NCBI GenBank assembly: GCA_004557195.1
Contig: SFER01000021.1
Coordinates: forward strand, 1-17,700
Source of the DNA: Bacteroidales bacterium
GTDB lineage: Bacteria > Bacteroidota > Bacteroidia > Bacteroidales > Muribaculaceae
Reading direction: 5' to 3'
DNA: 17,700 nucleotides
Shown here: positions 15,938-17,700 of the stretch, piece after piece
How positions within the stretch are numbered: position 1 is the first letter of the stretch
Layout: each line of letters begins with the position of its first letter
The notes under the pieces: model-generated
The model's database searches: none
The model's input: the letters and a program-made list of their open reading frames with translations, nothing else
What the model was told of the DNA's origin: nothing
Program-made: the position numbers and the translations under genes

Positions 15938-15985
15938 AAACTTCGCCATTTACGGCTATCACAGCCGCATTTGGCGAAGTTTTTC
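15938..15985 (+). terminator. Two-tier terminator hairpin after recA
   Basis: An outer perfect 11-bp stem (15938-15948 with 15972-15982) encloses an inner perfect 5-bp stem (15953-15957 with 15963-15967) with a 5-nt loop. Five T residues at 15980-15984 follow, partly within the outer stem. Confidence 0.88.
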
Positions 15986-16063
15986 AATTTTCTTCATAAT
16001 TTGTTCCTTACAATTGAAAATATCAAAACAGTGCATTTTTCAATATTGTATATTATTTTACAC

Positions 16064-16137
16064 CCTGTTGATAACAGTCAACAGCATGTTGAAAACCTGT
16101 AAATATCCTGTTAAAACTGAAAATGAAACTTTCAACA
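16064..16137. repeat. Cluster of TGTTGA repeats, partly at 11-bp spacing
   Basis: Related 11-mers start at 16064 (CCTGTTGATAA), 16085 (CATGTTGAAAA), 16096 (CCTGTAAATAT) and 16107 (CCTGTTAAAAC), that is, at steps of 21, 11 and 11 bp. Inverted copies of TGTTGA lie at 16078-16083 and 16132-16137. CTGTTGA (16065-16071) and TCAACAG (16078-16084) make a perfect inverted repeat. On the complementary strand the first copy reads TTATCAACA, one base from the E. coli DnaA box TTATCCACA. The spacing would put the sites on the same face of the helix. Confidence 0.6.
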
Positions 16138-16272
16138 AACTTATTTTGAACATTCAAATATTTGTCCATTAAAACTCCCATGTGTATTCTCCAAATAAGT
16201 TATTATTTACTTTTATCTCAAATTTACACACTTTTTTATAGGTTTATTAATAGGATGAAATAAGAAAATTAT

Positions 16273-16280
16273 TAACTTTG
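16273..16280 (+). promoter_or_regulatory. Possible -7 promoter element for nadA
   Basis: TAACTTTG fits TAnnTTTG exactly, but no TTTG stands 19-21 nt upstream. If used, transcription would begin near 16286 and give nadA an unusually long leader of about 200 nt containing the palindrome at 16306-16320. It is the only exact match I found between recA and nadA on the plus strand. Confidence 0.4.
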
Positions 16281-16305
16281 CGTGTTATTAACAGGATGTT
16301 GATAA

Positions 16306-16320
16306 AGTGAATAATTCACT
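16306..16320. repeat. 15-bp palindrome upstream of nadA (candidate operator)
   Basis: AGTGAAT and ATTCACT flank a single central A, a perfect 7-bp-arm palindrome. It directly abuts a TGTTGATAA copy (16297-16305) and lies about 26 bp downstream of the -7-like element at 16273, a place where a bound repressor could act. Confidence 0.45.
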
Positions 16321-16484
16321 ATTATTCAATAACTAAAGTTGTAAATAAAGTATTAATAACGCAAATACTTAGTTTAATAAGTTATTATGCAAGTATTTTG
16401 GCAAAAAGTTTTGATACATATTTACAGCCTATAATAATCATCATAGAAAAAGAATTTTTTTATAAAAAGAAAAAATAAATATAT

Positions 16485-17474
16485 ATGATATCTGTTGAAA
16501 AGGGTTACGTCGATGCCCCCGTTGACGAGTCGCTCGACCTGAAAAAGGAAATTGAGAAACTAAAGAAGGAAAGAGGCGCGGTGATTCTCGCGCACTACTA
16601 CCAGCGTAGCGAAATCCAGGAGATTGCCGACCACATTGGCGATTCCCTCGCGTTGGCTCAATTGGCTGCCAAAATCGAAGCCGAAGTCATCGTGTTGTGT
16701 GGAGTGAATTTTATGGCGGAAACAGCCAAAATACTCTGCCCCGACAAAGTGGTGCTCTGCCCCGACCTCTCTGCCGGGTGTAGCCTCGCCGACAGTTGCC
16801 CAGCCGAGGAATTTGCCGAGTTTGTAAAGGCACATCCCGGCTATAAGGTGATTAGTTATGTCAATACTACCGCTGCCACCAAGATGTACACCGATGTGGT
16901 GGTAACATCGACCAATGCGCGGCAGATAGTGGAGAGTTTCGACAAGGATGAAAAACTCATTTTCGGACCCGACCGCAATCTCGGCAACTATATTAATAGT
17001 GTAACCGGTCGCAATATGCTTCTCTGGGATGGAGCGTGCCACGTTCATGAGAAATTCAGCCTCGAGAAGATTCTCGCCCTTAAAAAAGAGTATCCCGAAG
17101 CGCAAGTGCTTGCCCACCCCGAGTGCAAAAAGCCGTTGCTCATGGTTGCCGACAAAGTGGGAAGTACGCAGGCTCTCCTTAATTATGCCATCAATAGCGA
17201 TTGCACTCAATTTATTGTGGCAACCGAGAGCGGAATCCTCCACGAGATGAAGCGCAACTGCCCCGGAAAGCAATTTATAGCCGCACCTCCCGAGGATTCG
17301 ACATGTGCCTGCAACGAATGTGAATACATGAAGCAGAACACCCTTGCCAAAGTGTATAACACACTAAAATATATGGCTCCGCAAGTGGAGGTGGATGCTC
17401 AGGTGGCTGAAAAGGCGATTGTGCCAATCAAGCGAATGCTCGACATCAGCCGTTCCCTTGGTCTCATAAAATAA
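16485..17474 (+). CDS. nadA: Quinolinate synthase A
   Basis: Condenses iminoaspartate with dihydroxyacetone phosphate to quinolinate, the first committed product of de novo NAD synthesis, using an oxygen-sensitive [4Fe-4S] cluster. The 329-residue protein begins with the conserved ILAHYYQRSEIQEIADHIGD (34-53), followed by FMAETAKIL (76-84). The three likely cluster ligands are Cys99 in SAGCSLADSC, Cys214 in AHPECKKP, and one of the cysteines in STCACNECEYMK (Cys274, 276 or 279). Length and motif order are normal. The cluster gives a functional link to sufE in the same window. No nadB or nadC adjoins it here, which is unusual if the organism keeps these together. A long AT-rich leader precedes it and a hairpin follows 22 nt after the stop. 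Confidence 0.97.
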   Translation: MISVEKGYVDAPVDESLDLKKEIEKLKKERGAVILAHYYQRSEIQEIADHIGDSLALAQLAAKIEAEVIVLCGVNFMAETAKILCPDKVVLCPDLSAGCSLADSCPAEEFAEFVKAHPGYKVISYVNTTAATKMYTDVVVTSTNARQIVESFDKDEKLIFGPDRNLGNYINSVTGRNMLLWDGACHVHEKFSLEKILALKKEYPEAQVLAHPECKKPLLMVADKVGSTQALLNYAINSDCTQFIVATESGILHEMKRNCPGKQFIAAPPEDSTCACNECEYMKQNTLAKVYNTLKYMAPQVEVDAQVAEKAIVPIKRMLDISRSLGLIK

Positions 17475-17489
17475 TAAATGTATCTCATA

Positions 17490-17643
17490 AAAATTTAAAG
17501 AGGAGGTGATTGCTCACCCCCTCTTTGTGTTATTAATTCAATTACGACTTTCACAAGTCTCCTCTAAATAATAACAACAGGGAAATTTAGACTAAATGAT
17601 TAAGGTAATATTTTTATTATTTATGCGATTTGTATTTATTACC
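17490..17643 (-). ncRNA. Candidate small structured RNA (about 150 nt)
   Basis: A consensus minus-strand promoter ends at 17648, which predicts a transcript start at about 17642-17643, exactly at the first G of an inverted repeat (17643-17637 GGTAATA with 17610-17604 TATTACC). Further along are a short hairpin GACTT-GTGA-AAGTC (17559-17546) with a GNRA-type loop and the terminator hairpin with a GCAA loop (17526-17497). No substantial reading frame fits. The only peptide candidate is 19 codons from a GTG at 17555, preceded by AGAGGAG and ending in the terminator. I do not recognise the family. Confidence 0.45.
17497..17526. terminator. Terminator hairpin between nadA and a convergent transcript
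   Basis: Thirteen-base arms 17497-17509 and 17514-17526 pair with one A-C mismatch. On the plus strand the loop is UUGC and the trailing T stretch is short. On the minus strand the loop is GCAA, a GNRA tetraloop, and the stem is followed by AAATTTTT. It probably serves both nadA and the minus-strand transcript starting near 17643. Confidence 0.75.
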
Positions 17644-17647
17644 ATTG

Positions 17648-17678
17648 CAAAGATAGTGCAAACGAGTGGAATATCAAA
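17648..17678 (-). promoter_or_regulatory. Minus-strand Bacteroidota-type promoter at the right end
   Basis: On the minus strand TTTG (17678-17675), a 19-nt spacer and TATCTTTG (17655-17648) match the consensus fully. It points back towards nadA, with no protein gene in front of it, which is the main reason to propose a small RNA. Confidence 0.82.
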
Positions 17679-17700
17679 ATAAAAACGCAAGTTTTTAATT

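Larger units (their letters stand above)
15986..16484. other. Gene-free AT-rich region between recA and nadA
   Basis: About 500 bp with no credible coding frame. It is far more AT-rich than the flanking genes and holds several structured elements. A cluster of TGTTGA-containing repeats lies at 16064-16137, with another copy at 16297-16305. There is an imperfect direct repeat ATTAATAGGATG (16246-16257) and ATTAACAGGATG (16287-16298). A 15-bp palindrome is at 16306-16320. An inverted repeat AAGTATT/AATACTT is at 16348-16354 and 16364-16370, with a third copy at 16391-16397. The right part must include the nadA leader. The left part may be a protein-binding or replication-related region; this is inference. 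Confidence 0.6.

Noticed and set aside
17497..17513. AGGAGGTGAT as a very strong Shine-Dalgarno sequence
   Set aside because: It sits in the arm of a terminator hairpin with no start codon at a useful distance, and Bacteroidota rarely use such sites. It is most likely a coincidence.

Overview
The window looks like a chromosomal housekeeping segment from a member of the Bacteroidales (Bacteroidota), plausibly a Bacteroides, Muribaculaceae or Porphyromonadaceae relative. The evidence is direct: several promoters of the Bacteroidota type (TTTG, a 19-21 nt spacer, then TAnnTTTG), starts that mostly lack Shine-Dalgarno sequences, two lipoprotein signals, a small outer-membrane beta-barrel, a secreted protein with a type IX secretion-like C-terminal tail, a lysyl-tRNA synthetase with the long C-terminal extension I associate with this phylum, and proteins that closely resemble Bacteroides orthologues from memory. 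I could not run any search, so family calls rest on motifs.

Layout. (1) 1-1500: the 3' six-sevenths of pckA, cut by the window edge, followed by two tandem terminator hairpins. (2) 1510-5660: sufE, a PorT-like outer-membrane barrel, an S41-family lipoprotein peptidase and a POT-family peptide transporter, closely spaced and closed by a UUCG-looped hairpin; the last three suggest peptide handling across the envelope. (3) 5696-7067: cytidine deaminase followed after 3 nt by a GT11-like fucosyltransferase homologue that has lost its usual HxRRGDY motif. (4) 7132-8711: two adjacent FKBP-type prolyl isomerases, one cytoplasmic and one a lipoprotein, behind a strong promoter overlapped by a perfect inverted repeat. 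(5) 8784-13009: lysS-gpsA-pgi, with a promoter and a terminator. (6) 13110-14302: a divergent pair made of a 55-residue tail-anchored unknown protein on the minus strand and a secreted protein with a sorting-like tail on the plus strand. (7) 14362-15985: bcp-recA with promoter and terminator. (8) 15986-16484: about 500 bp of very AT-rich, gene-free DNA with clustered TGTTGA repeats, some at 11-bp spacing. (9) 16485-17700: nadA, then a minus-strand promoter and structured stretch that I read as a candidate small RNA.

How the genes fit together. Most are core functions: gluconeogenesis and glycolysis (pckA, pgi), glycerophospholipid precursor (gpsA), tRNA charging (lysS), Fe-S assembly and an Fe-S enzyme of NAD synthesis (sufE, nadA), peroxide defence with recombination (bcp, recA), and protein folding (the FKBP pair). 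I see no mobile element, CRISPR array, phage, tRNA or rRNA, and no evident new multi-gene system. The items most worth a second look are the AT-rich repeat region before nadA, the candidate minus-strand RNA at the right end, the 55-residue membrane protein, and the glycosyltransferase with an altered donor-binding motif.
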